Assembly (NCBI RefSeq): GCF_000014005.1
Contig: NC_008009.1
Span: 2,418,001-2,482,000, forward strand
Origin: Candidatus Koribacter versatilis Ellin345
GTDB taxonomy: Bacteria > Acidobacteriota > Terriglobia > Terriglobales > Acidobacteriaceae
DNA: 64,000 nucleotides
Direction of reading: 5' to 3'
Of this stretch, positions 50,772 through 58,553 are shown piece after piece. Within the stretch, counting starts at the first letter, position 1. Every line of letters starts with the position of its first letter. The notes below the pieces were generated by a model that saw only the letters and a list, made by a program, of their open reading frames with translations, did no database searches and was not told the origin of the DNA. The position numbers and the translations under genes were made by a program.

Positions 50772-51779
50772 ATGCCTCGTATCGCCTTGTTCATCCTGGC
50801 TTGCGCCGTGTTTGTGTCTGCCCAGGAGAATCCTTCGCAGCCGCCCCAGCAGCCGCCAGCCGGAAAGCCCATTCCTAACCATACTGTCCCCAAGCCGCCG
50901 AACGCCGGGCAGAAATCCACCGACGACCAGCCTTCCACGACCTTCAAGGTCAGCGTAAAGCTCGTCAACGTGTACACCACGGTGGTAGACCAGCACGGTG
51001 CGCCAGTAGGGAACTTGACCAAAGACGACTTCAGCATCACCGAGGATGGCAATCCGGAGAAGATTGCGCTTTTTCAGAGGGAATCGGAGCTTCCTCTATC
51101 TATTGTAATTGCAATTGATGCGAGCGGAAGTACAAAGAAAGACTTGAAGTTAGAGACGGACTCCGCGAAGCGCTTCGCGCGCGACATTTTGCGGCCCCAG
51201 GACCGGCTGAGCGTGTATGCCTTCAGCGAGACCGTGGAAGAGATCGTGCCGTTTACTTCGGACTTGCGCCGGATCGACCGCGGAATCTCGGAGATTATCG
51301 CTGGTTCCGCCACCGCGATGTACGACACCATCTTTCTGGCGTCGAAAGCGTTGATGAAGCACGATGGACGGAAGGTGATGGTGCTCATCACCGACGGCGG
51401 CGACACCTTCAGCAGCACCAGTTACGAGCAGGCGGCGCGCGCGGCTACGCAAAGCGAGACATTGTTGTACAGCATTATCGTTGTGCCGGTGGCAAACAGC
51501 GCCGGGCGCGATACGGGCGGGGAACACGCGCTGATCCAGATCTCGCAGGACACCGGCGGGAAGCACTACTACGCGACCGATATGGGCTCACTCGACGTTG
51601 CGTTTAAGCAAATATCCGACGAGTTGCGGACGCAATATTTGATTGGATATTACCCATCGCGGCGTCTGGCATCGTCGGACTTTCGACGGATTGATTTACA
51701 GCTTGCGCCGGGAGTTGCAAACCGGAACCTGCTGCAAGTGCGGCACCGTGTGGGCTATTACACGAGCCCGTTGGAATAA
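50772..51779 (+). CDS. Secreted vWFA-related domain protein
   Basis: A protein of 335 residues with signal peptide about 1-18 (LACAVFVSAQ), a Pro/Gln-rich linker (20-55), a small beta domain (VSVKLVNVYTTVVDQHGAPV) and a vWA domain from about 109. The metal-ion site is complete: DASGS at 116-120 and ITDGGDTFS. This is the acidobacterial VWFA-related protein family, of unknown partner. ATG at 50772 begins the signal peptide; an in-frame ATG directly after the moa stop (50730) would add 14 residues. Confidence 0.88.
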   Translation: MPRIALFILACAVFVSAQENPSQPPQQPPAGKPIPNHTVPKPPNAGQKSTDDQPSTTFKVSVKLVNVYTTVVDQHGAPVGNLTKDDFSITEDGNPEKIALFQRESELPLSIVIAIDASGSTKKDLKLETDSAKRFARDILRPQDRLSVYAFSETVEEIVPFTSDLRRIDRGISEIIAGSATAMYDTIFLASKALMKHDGRKVMVLITDGGDTFSSTSYEQAARAATQSETLLYSIIVVPVANSAGRDTGGEHALIQISQDTGGKHYYATDMGSLDVAFKQISDELRTQYLIGYYPSRRLASSDFRRIDLQLAPGVANRNLLQVRHRVGYYTSPLE

Positions 51780-51841
51780 CTCTCGCTACACAATTCCGAA
51801 GCCAACCCGGCGAACATCTCCGAAAAACTGTACGTTTCATC

Positions 51842-51996
51842 CCAACCCACACGGGGAATCAAGTGTTTAGCCTGTGGGTAGGGTTGGAACGCGACGTGCA
51901 ATGTAGAGGTGTTGCGCCGGATTCAGAAGCTCAGTCATTCCGCGTCGCTGCAGTGCTGAGCCTTTGAACTGACAATATCGTGCAACGTCTTTTTTT
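51842..51996 (+). ncRNA. Candidate structured non-coding RNA
   Basis: This part of the 310-bp gap between the vWFA and Hfq-like genes has three nested pairings. CCAACCCACA pairs with TGTGGG..TTGG (51842-51887). GACGTGCA pairs with TGCAACGTC (51893-51989, one bulge). Inside it, GCTCAG pairs with CTGAGC (51929-51961). TTTTTTT follows the closing stem. No open frame fits. The family is not recognised; a small regulatory RNA is the suggestion, or a long 5' leader of the Hfq-like gene. Confidence 0.35.
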
Positions 51997-51997
51997 C

Positions 51998-52033
51998 GGC
52001 CGTCTCGTGGATTCTTCGGGGCGGCCATTTTTT
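51998..52033 (+). terminator. Rho-independent terminator upstream of the Hfq-like gene
   Basis: GGCCG and CGGCC arms enclose about 19 bases, followed by ATTTTTTATT. It ends 57 bp before the Hfq-like start, so it belongs to an upstream transcript. Confidence 0.6.
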
Positions 52034-52089
52034 ATTCCCACTAAACTGCAATAAGATGCGCGCGAGCAACATGGCATAATGGCTCAACT

Positions 52090-52404
52090 ATGCCGTTCCG
52101 CAATGCAACGCCTGATCACTCGAAGAAGGGCAAGACGCCACCGCCCGAAGAGACCCACGAAGAAGCCGCCTACCTGAAAATGCTGGGCGAAAAGCAGAAG
52201 CCCGTAAAGATCAAGCTGGTGGACGGCGAGATTGTAAAGGGCTGGATTGAGTATTACGACAAGGCGATGGTGCGGCTCACCCGCGAGGGAGCGCCGAACC
52301 TCTTTATCTATAAGCACGACATCCGTTACATTTCGGAAGAGCCGGTGAAGAAGGCGCCGCGAGCCGACGGCGCGAAGCCGGAAGCTGTCCGCGCGGAAGA
52401 GTAA
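52090..52404 (+). CDS. Divergent Hfq-like Sm-fold protein
   Basis: A protein of 104 residues. Residues 25-83 follow the Hfq pattern: an N-terminal helix (EEAAYLKMLGEKQKPV), Sm1 strands (KIKLVDGEIVKGWIEYYDKA) and an Sm2 motif YKHDIRYI at 74-81, close to the YKHAI of Hfq. Both tails are Lys/Pro/Ala-rich. Hfq is the hexameric RNA chaperone for small RNAs; this one is divergent, so its RNA role is inferred from fold. It overlaps the start of the inositol-phosphatase gene by one base. Confidence 0.75.
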   Translation: MPFRNATPDHSKKGKTPPPEETHEEAAYLKMLGEKQKPVKIKLVDGEIVKGWIEYYDKAMVRLTREGAPNLFIYKHDIRYISEEPVKKAPRADGAKPEAVRAEE

Positions 52405-53252
52405 TGGCCGGGCCAACACCCGAATTCCAATTTGTTTCGAAGATCGAGGCGATCGCCCGCGAGGCAGGCGCGCTGCTGCTCGGTTATTTTCATCAGCGAG
52501 TGAAGATCGAGTACAAGGGCGATGTTGACCTTGTCACGGTCGCCGATCGTGCCAGCGAGAAGCTGATTGTCGATCGAGTGCGGGCGACGTGGCCCGGTTA
52601 CGACATCGTGGGCGAAGAGGGAACTCGCGACGAAAGCGGTTCCGACTATCGTTGGTATATCGATCCGCTGGACGGCACCACGAATTTCGCGCACGGCTAT
52701 CCAGTGTTCTGCGTTTCTATGGGGCTGGAACATCGCGGCGAGATGCTCGCGGGAGTTCTCTACGACCCGACTCGTGATGAACTGTTTGCTGCTGAAAAAG
52801 GCAAGGGCGCGTACCTGAATGGGGCGCCGATTCATGTGTCGGCGACGAAGCGGCTCTGCGAGTCGCTATTGGCGACCGGATTCCCGAGCCATAAGCGCCA
52901 TAAGAACCCGAATATCCACTTTTATCACGAGATCACGCTGCACTCGCATGGCGTGCGGAGAGCGGGATCAGCAGCATTAGATCTTGCGAATGTCGCGTGC
53001 GGACGTTATGACGGATTCTGGGAGTTCAACCTCAATCCTTGGGACACCTCGGCAGGAACCCTGCTGGTGACAGAAGCTGGCGGACGTGTCACCCGCTACG
53101 ACGGATCGACCTGGCGTATGGACAGCAAAGAAACGCTGGCGTCGAATGGCCTCATCCACGACGAGATGATGCGCGCATTTGAAGCAATATTTTCGGGAAA
53201 AGAGATGGAGCCGCTGCCTTCGCCGGAAGAGTGGGCGAGGATGCCAAAATAA
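52404..53252 (+). CDS. suhB: Inositol-monophosphatase family phosphatase
   Basis: A protein of 282 residues with all metal-site motifs: VGEEG, WYIDPLDGTTNFAHG, and the late WDTSAGTLLVTEAGG. Such enzymes hydrolyse inositol-1-phosphate and related sugar phosphates with Mg2+; SuhB also binds RNA polymerase in enterobacteria. Its start overlaps the Hfq-like stop by one base (TAATG), so the two are co-translated, which supports a joint RNA-related role. The symbol is by family only. Confidence 0.9.
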   Translation: MAGPTPEFQFVSKIEAIAREAGALLLGYFHQRVKIEYKGDVDLVTVADRASEKLIVDRVRATWPGYDIVGEEGTRDESGSDYRWYIDPLDGTTNFAHGYPVFCVSMGLEHRGEMLAGVLYDPTRDELFAAEKGKGAYLNGAPIHVSATKRLCESLLATGFPSHKRHKNPNIHFYHEITLHSHGVRRAGSAALDLANVACGRYDGFWEFNLNPWDTSAGTLLVTEAGGRVTRYDGSTWRMDSKETLASNGLIHDEMMRAFEAIFSGKEMEPLPSPEEWARMPK

Positions 53253-53286
53253 GCAGCCTCAATGCCTCACTCTTAGCCGTGCAGGA

Positions 53287-53865
53287 TTATGCGGTGGCCG
53301 CCAGAGGATTACCGGGGAAGTCCAGGTTGCGTTCCGGGCGGAGTTGCCGCTCGTTCTCAAGCGTGTGGAGTTGCTGCTGGACGAATGCAGGATCGCCCAG
53401 CGTCTCAATTGCTCGCATTCTCGCTTCCGTCACGGCCTTGCGGGTCGAACCGATCAGCAGGGCGCACTGGTGGTCGGAGTATCCCTCGAGCACGCAAACC
53501 ACATAGATAAAGCGGTCGAAGGTCGGCATTTCGAGCAACGCGCGAAGGAGCGGCGCGCCAGTGGCAAACTCGGCTACCACAGCGTTCGACACATTGTGAT
53601 CGGATTTGTGCGACGCTGGCCGTACGGCGCGGATCGCATTCAGGATCACAGTGCGGCGGGCCCAGGTATCGGCCCAATCTTTGAAAACACGGTTGCCGCC
53701 GCGGGCATCCTGCAGGCCCGTAACGAAGCAGGATTCGGCGACCGCATGGTCACCGGTCAGCAGGAGCGCCAACAAATAGAGGCGATCCATGTTGCTTTCG
53801 AAGATACGGCAAAAATCAGCGCCAGTGGCGTAAGGTGCGGGTCCAACATAGGTTCGTATATTCAC
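53287..53865 (-). CDS. ECF-sigma-like protein
   Basis: A protein of 192 residues whose architecture is that of small sigma-70 proteins: a weak region 2 (ADFCRIFESNMDRLYLLAL) and a region-4-like helix-turn-helix (VCVLEGYSDHQCALLIGSTRKAV). The pattern is divergent, and region 2 lacks a clear -10-binding motif, so it could be a sigma-like regulator. No anti-sigma gene is adjacent. It is convergent with the phosphatase gene. Confidence 0.68.
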   Translation of the reverse strand: MNIRTYVGPAPYATGADFCRIFESNMDRLYLLALLLTGDHAVAESCFVTGLQDARGGNRVFKDWADTWARRTVILNAIRAVRPASHKSDHNVSNAVVAEFATGAPLLRALLEMPTFDRFIYVVCVLEGYSDHQCALLIGSTRKAVTEARMRAIETLGDPAFVQQQLHTLENERQLRPERNLDFPGNPLAATA

Positions 53866-54380
53866 TGATTACCTCTTTTTAACTGTCTGTGAACTGATCG
53901 AATCAGCCTGGTGAAAATCGACATCTGTCTGAGAAAGACGGATGAGCCTCCCGAATATTGTTGAAGATCTGAATTCCTTCGACTTTCCCGCGATTACGAG
54001 ATAAGCGGAGGAACCCTCCGAATTAATAGATAACTTCAGTCTGCCGCCGGTTGCAGGAATTTGCTGACAAAAGTTTTGCTGGCTGCCAGCGGGTTTTTGG
54101 CGCGGATCTCAAATTAAGCGCCCTTTAACCATCGGCAGCTAACTTCAGGGCTTTAGGCCAGCGATGATCCCGACGGTCAAGGCCAATCAAGTTTGTCTAT
54201 TTTGCCGCTTCCGACGACCAGCGAATCAGCCGATGGGACGAACTGCTGACCGCAGGGATTGACGCAAAACGCAAGCGTTTGCTGATAGAGATTCAGATTA
54301 CGCGCAAAAGGGAGCGGCGGGAGGGTTGGACGAAGGTAGCGATCCAGACCTTGGTAGTAGCAGGTTGTGAGTGAGGTGAC
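53866..54380. other. Non-coding region left of the island
   Basis: No gene, tRNA or recognised repeat was found in these 515 bp. The stretch lies between the sigma-like gene and the left attachment site, and presumably contains the promoter of the sigma-like gene. Confidence 0.45.
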
Positions 54381-54428
54381 TTGGCGTCCCCGACGGGATT
54401 CGAACCCGTGTTATCGCCGTGAAAGGGC
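54381..54428 (-). repeat. Left attachment site (attL/attR core, copy 1)
   Basis: These 48 bp are identical to 62984-63031 and correspond to the 3' end of tRNA-Glu (T arm, variable region, anticodon 3' side, acceptor 3' strand and CCA). The D arm and 5' half are absent, so this is a duplicated att core rather than a tRNA gene. Confidence 0.92.
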
Positions 54429-54557
54429 ATTTCAGGCGCGTTTTGCACGGTTTGCATGGGTTCGCCTGAGTGCGAGAAATTCAGTGTTCACGAGCGTTTC
54501 GCTGCGATTGCCATCGCGCAAGAGTTTGCAACACTTGGTTCAGCTTTTCGGTTCCAT

Positions 54558-54577
54558 CGTTACCATAGCGTGACCGC
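54558..54577 (+). repeat. Putative integrase arm-type site, left
   Basis: CGTTACC-ATAG-CGTGACC-GC: two CGTKACC units in direct orientation, 11 bp apart. A copy matching at 18 of 20 bases is at 62893-62912, inside the other end of the island. Confidence 0.5.
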
Positions 54578-54619
54578 GCGGATTGTTTGCGCGCGCCGCT
54601 GGATACTTCTGAAACACTG

Positions 54620-55756
54620 CTAAAACCACTCCTTGGCAATTACGTTCCACCTTGCCGTCCGCAGTCCGTCATCTTTCAGACAGTCTGGTGTACGGTCATC
54701 TGTCGGAGAGACCGCTAGATTAATCCTCGCGAGCAAGCGTTCTCTCTGCACCCCGGAAAGCGAATCCCACCAAAGAGGATTCGCAAAGCAATTTTCGAAG
54801 TACTCGTAGGTGAATCGAATCAGTGCATCCGGCAGCTCTCGCATAGGGAGGCGATCAAGGCTAGCAACGAGCTTTTCGCACGACCTGGCGCTTTTCGAAT
54901 CCCACACAAAAGCGATGACACCCCCAGACGACATTGGCAACACTGTGTAGGTCAGGAGGTCAAGACATTCAGCACTAGACAGCGATTGGAGCGCGTTTGC
55001 CTGAAAGTCGAACTCCGGAAACATCGCTGCACTGACCGCGAGATCCGGGGTTTTGTCGGTAAATACCAAATAACCAGAAAACCGGTCATGGTCCCTTGCC
55101 AAGAGAGCTTTGTCATAATCTGCTATTGCGGACTCCAGATCGCGCAATCCGAGCCTCAACGCTTGCTCCCGGAGGTAGAGGTAACTCTGAACGTTCACCT
55201 GGTGCAAGGCGTCGGAGCCCTTGTCCTGCCTGCGTTGAAGGGGAATGGTGCGGATAGCGTATCGCTTCGCGTAGACCTCTTTTGAAAGTGCGCGATAGGC
55301 GAGCAGAAACAACTGTTCTTTAGTTGCGGTGAAGGGTTTCGTTTCCAGCGCGCGAAAGAGCTCGGCATCGTGATAAGAGCAAAACCCCGAAAACGTTGAC
55401 GCCTTTCGTAGACCGATGAGTCCGTACTCCAACCTTCCGTCCTTCATTGCAAGCCCATAAACGTGGCGATCGACGGCGATGGTGCTCAAGGCACCTTCCA
55501 GTTGAACCGTGTGCGCGCGAACGATTTTGCCGCTGCATGTGACCGGTGAGGCCAGTGGATGCCCACAGTATTTCGCGTCATTCAGCCTGGACGCTTCTTT
55601 GAGAGCACTCCAGGGGGATTCTCGCGGTTGTAGATGCCGTTCGAAATGGCATTTTCCAAATTCGATGCCTGACCGGCACCAGCACGGGTCTGTCTGTTTG
55701 GGCGGATCTTCAGGCAGTTCGAGAGTTTCGAGCGGGGTGCCTGGTATTCTTGCCAT
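54620..55756 (-). CDS. SEC-C zinc protein of the island defence cargo
   Basis: A protein of 378 residues of unknown family. Residues 23-37 form a SEC-C-like zinc motif (DPCWCRSGIEFGKCH: C25, C27, C36, H37). A second cluster, C64-H66, C74SGKIVRAH82 and FCSYHDAELF near 126, looks like a zinc-stabilised, HNH-like fold. The rest is helical. It is the last gene of the cargo, 56 bp after the RloB-like gene on the same strand. The position suggests it is a third component of the ATPase/RloB system. The enzymatic activity is not known. Confidence 0.75.
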   Translation of the reverse strand: MARIPGTPLETLELPEDPPKQTDPCWCRSGIEFGKCHFERHLQPRESPWSALKEASRLNDAKYCGHPLASPVTCSGKIVRAHTVQLEGALSTIAVDRHVYGLAMKDGRLEYGLIGLRKASTFSGFCSYHDAELFRALETKPFTATKEQLFLLAYRALSKEVYAKRYAIRTIPLQRRQDKGSDALHQVNVQSYLYLREQALRLGLRDLESAIADYDKALLARDHDRFSGYLVFTDKTPDLAVSAAMFPEFDFQANALQSLSSAECLDLLTYTVLPMSSGGVIAFVWDSKSARSCEKLVASLDRLPMRELPDALIRFTYEYFENCFANPLWWDSLSGVQRERLLARINLAVSPTDDRTPDCLKDDGLRTARWNVIAKEWF

Positions 55757-55812
55757 TTCTTCATCGTACGACTATGCGGGGCACAGACTCTGCGGGCACA
55801 GCAGTGATGGAT

Positions 55813-56457
55813 TCACCTACTCGCCTGCCGGAGAAAGTTATCCTTCCCGAGTTCCCGAATCCTCTCAGTCAATTTGTAAACCCCCGTCGATGGATTGCCA
55901 TCGGGAGCGCCCTTTTGAATCTGAAGTTTCTCCAGTGTACCTGCCCGCCGTACGGCGTCTTCATAACCGGCTCGAAGCAATTCGAAATTCACTAATTTTT
56001 GGTATTCGGGCATATGCTCGCGGCACAGGCGACCGATCACGTCGCGGTGCTCGTGCCTGAAAAGATCTTGGAAATGAAGGAGTATCCAAAGCTCGAAGTT
56101 TGGATTCGAAAGCGCAACGCGAATTTTGTTGTCCTTTGCTTGCTGCAACGCCTCGGGTAAATGCGGATGTTCGTCAACGTCGAATACACACCAAACCTCA
56201 TCGAATTTCAGATAAGGATCAGCGCGCCTGCGGCTATGCTTTTCCGCTTGCTTCTTCCGGTCCGCCGCATAATCCACAACACTCTTCGGAACCCCGCGAT
56301 CGGGAACGATTTCCACCATGACGAGTTGATTTCTATTTTCACGCAAGTAGTCTTTGAAGTAGGAGGGCTCCGTCAGTTTGCCTTCACAGACGATCAGCAC
56401 CCTACGGCGAGGGTCGAGACGCGGTCCTCCTCTTCGAAGCCCTCCAGCCCTATTCAT
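55813..56457 (-). CDS. RloB-family Toprim-like protein
   Basis: A protein of 214 residues. The Toprim-type acidic residues are visible: E25 in VLIVCEGKLTEPSYF and D93/D95 in VWCVFDVDEHPHL. The RloB hallmark SNPNFELWILLHF is at 117-129. RloB proteins accompany RloA-type ATPases in restriction loci and correspond to AbiLii in phage-abortive AbiL systems. By analogy to OLD nucleases, where ATPase and Toprim are fused, this is the probable nuclease or effector half. Its start overlaps the ATPase stop by 8 bases. Confidence 0.86.
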   Translation of the reverse strand: MNRAGGLRRGGPRLDPRRRVLIVCEGKLTEPSYFKDYLRENRNQLVMVEIVPDRGVPKSVVDYAADRKKQAEKHSRRRADPYLKFDEVWCVFDVDEHPHLPEALQQAKDNKIRVALSNPNFELWILLHFQDLFRHEHRDVIGRLCREHMPEYQKLVNFELLRAGYEDAVRRAGTLEKLQIQKGAPDGNPSTGVYKLTERIRELGKDNFLRQASR

Positions 56458-57715
56458 TGTCTTCTGACGACCCTAAGGGATGAAATTTTGCCGTTCCGAG
56501 AAAAGGAATAGCGCCGAATCTTCCTTGCAAATATCCTCGTTCAAGATTTTCGTTCCTCCTGGGCCTGAAGTCGCTCAACGGGTACAAGTGAGTAGCGCCC
56601 CGCCTGTCCTTTTCGGTGAACCAAACCTGATCTCGTCTCAACACGTCGTTATCCAAGAGGTTGGTGTCATGCGTATTAAAAACGAGCTGAGCACCCTTGG
56701 GGTTTGTTTCAGAATCGTTGAACATCTTGACCAAGTGAAGCGCGAGCAACGGATGTAAGCTTGCATCGAGTTCGTCCACGCAAAGGACACTGCCGTGCTC
56801 AAGCGACTTGATCGCTGGGCCGATAATCTTGAGAAGAGCAGATGTTCCTGAGGATTCCTCTGTGATGGGAAAGACGGCCTCGTTCTCGCCAGCACCATGC
56901 ACCAACATCAATGTGGCTAACTTATCAGGCATCTTGACCGCGGAGGGTAAGAGCTGCTTCACATGGTCGAAGATTTTCTTCGCTTCATCTGGCCACTCCG
57001 ACTCTTCAACGCGATACCCGGTGACGCCCAAATCCGCCGCAGCGAGCAGTTTCAGCAGCAAGTCTCTGTGTGAATCATCTTTGCATAGGGAGACAACACG
57101 ATCATTCGGTGACACCGAGCGCCCCCCAAGAACAAAATCCTGTTCGCAGAACCAATCGAAAATCGGGGTAAGTAACACGTGGTTGTTCTGCGCCGCAGCC
57201 GATAGAAACAAGCTGTTTCGTCGAGTCAAGCTCTCGATCGTGCGGTTCTCTCCATAGAGACTCCGGCCAAATGTAAATTTCCCGTTCTCGCGCTCATACC
57301 ACAGCTGCGATTTTCCTTGCGGAAACGCTTGGAGTGACTCGGAAAGAATTTCTTCGTCGTTGAGCGAAAAGCTATAACGAAACCGAGAACCCGAAACTAA
57401 GAAGTCAACCTCAAAGGCGGATGCACGCGAACGGAACTCGTCCATTCGAAACGGTGGTCGCTCAATCTGATTGGCCGGCGCCCATAGCCGTTGAGAGTCT
57501 CTGACCGAGTCACATACGAACCTCAGGGCCTTCAGCAAGTTGGTTTTTCCTGAAGCGTTCGCGCCATAGATCGCGACAACGGGCAAAAGCGATTGCGAAA
57601 AGTCCTCGACGCGAATCAGGGCGTTGGGGAGATCCTTCAACGCTGAGGCTACAAGGGACAATTCCTGTCGATCTCGGATGGATCTGAAATTCTCTACGCT
57701 GTATCGAATTAGCAT
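56450..57715 (-). CDS. AAA15/21-family ATPase (RloA/AbiLi-like)
   Basis: A protein of 421 residues with an SMC/ABC-type ATPase core. N-terminal signature MLIRYSVENFRSIRDRQELS; Walker A GANASGKT at 51-58; ABC-like signature ESSGT at 287-291; Walker B VLCVDELD at 310-317; H-loop in FNTHDTNLLD at about 346-355. This is the AAA15/AAA21 group that drives OLD, PARIS, AbiL and Rlo defence systems. ATG at 57715 gives the family start; GTG at 57742 is the alternative. It leads the three-gene cargo operon with RloB and SEC-C genes. Confidence 0.88.
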   Translation of the reverse strand: MLIRYSVENFRSIRDRQELSLVASALKDLPNALIRVEDFSQSLLPVVAIYGANASGKTNLLKALRFVCDSVRDSQRLWAPANQIERPPFRMDEFRSRASAFEVDFLVSGSRFRYSFSLNDEEILSESLQAFPQGKSQLWYERENGKFTFGRSLYGENRTIESLTRRNSLFLSAAAQNNHVLLTPIFDWFCEQDFVLGGRSVSPNDRVVSLCKDDSHRDLLLKLLAAADLGVTGYRVEESEWPDEAKKIFDHVKQLLPSAVKMPDKLATLMLVHGAGENEAVFPITEESSGTSALLKIIGPAIKSLEHGSVLCVDELDASLHPLLALHLVKMFNDSETNPKGAQLVFNTHDTNLLDNDVLRRDQVWFTEKDRRGATHLYPLSDFRPRRNENLERGYLQGRFGAIPFLGTAKFHPLGSSEDNE

Positions 57716-58085
57716 TTGCGGAGTCCTGAAAAGAACACTCACTCTACCATTTAGAGCGGAAATTTGCAGAAAAGGAACAAAAAAAACATATTAAGTGCTG
57801 TGAAAGCGCGAGCAAGATTCCGTTCCGGGCGGTCAGTTATGGGAAATCAGGAGATAGCGCGGGAACGCCCACAACGTTCCCGCACTCAGCCGCCGACAAC
57901 GAGAAAACGAACTCGCGGCTGCAAACTCAGCACGCTGGACCATTCCCCTGGCCCGCAAGAGCAGGTGTTGCGAAGGTGGCAACAGCTCTCAGCGGGGCGG
58001 CGGGTGGGCGGAACTCAGTCGAGTGCCCATCCCTGAAAGTGCGACGGCGGTGGAGAGTCCGCCGCCGTCATGGTGAAGCAGCGGA
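57716..58085. other. Promoter region of the cargo operon with two hairpins
   Basis: No gene is convincing here. Two hairpins are: GCGGGAACG-CCCACAA-CGTTCCCGC (57859-57883), and GACGGCGG-N11-CCGCCGTC (58043-58069), the latter probably terminating the minus-strand backbone operon. The region separates the mobile backbone from the cargo, so the cargo has its own promoter here. The first hairpin is 140 bp upstream of the ATPase start. Confidence 0.5.
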
Positions 58086-58553
58086 TTAACGCTCATCACC
58101 CCTGATAGTCTCGAGAGCGCCCAAGACGCGAAGTTGCTGTTCGGTTGCGGCAATTTCCGCGAGTACCTCGGCTTCGGTCATACGCGGCGCCGCGTTGACT
58201 GCGACCTGAACCTGCACCTCGCCCCGGAGTTGCCCGGAGATGCGTGCCAACAATTCCAGCCCTTTTAGCGAACTGTCTATTGCCCGGAGCGCGAGTTTGA
58301 GGTTGCCCTCGTATTCGGCTTGAGCGCGAAGCTGGTGTACGCGACGAACAACCGCCCGAACCTCGTCACGTAGAGTCTGCGCGGAAAGTATCTCGGCATT
58401 TCGCACTAGGGCGATGATGTGTTGCCGATGCCGATTAACGCATGAGGCCGAAAGCCCAAACTGCTCCGCGATGCTTCGCTCGCTCGTCCCCACGACAAGA
58501 GCCCGGTCGATGTGCCGACGCTGCGTATGAACGCAAGCTCTGCAGCGCATCAT
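58086..58553 (-). CDS. Small-terminase-like HTH protein
   Basis: A protein of 155 residues. The N-terminus has a Cys pair (MMRCRACVHTQRRHIDRAL) and a helix-turn-helix (RSIAEQFGLSASCVNRHRQH), and the rest is helical (AQAEYEGNLKLALRAIDSSL; LELLARISGQL). This matches small-terminase-like or HTH proteins common in phages and mobile elements. It may recognise a packaging or replication site. No large terminase is present, so it would act on a helper's machinery. ATG overlaps the upstream stop by 4 bases. Confidence 0.6.
   Translation of the reverse strand: MMRCRACVHTQRRHIDRALVVGTSERSIAEQFGLSASCVNRHRQHIIALVRNAEILSAQTLRDEVRAVVRRVHQLRAQAEYEGNLKLALRAIDSSLKGLELLARISGQLRGEVQVQVAVNAAPRMTEAEVLAEIAATEQQLRVLGALETIRGDER

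Noticed and set aside
54381-54428. Possible second tRNA-Glu gene
   Set aside because: Only the 3' part is present; the 5' acceptor strand, D arm and 5' anticodon stem are missing.
54367-54573. Plus-strand frame with WRPRRDSNPCYRRER at the left att site
   Set aside because: It is the antisense translation of the tRNA-Glu fragment, a well-known annotation artefact.
57839-58036. Possible 65-residue plus-strand gene in the island gap
   Set aside because: It has weak start context, basic low-complexity sequence and would overlap hairpins; not enough support.
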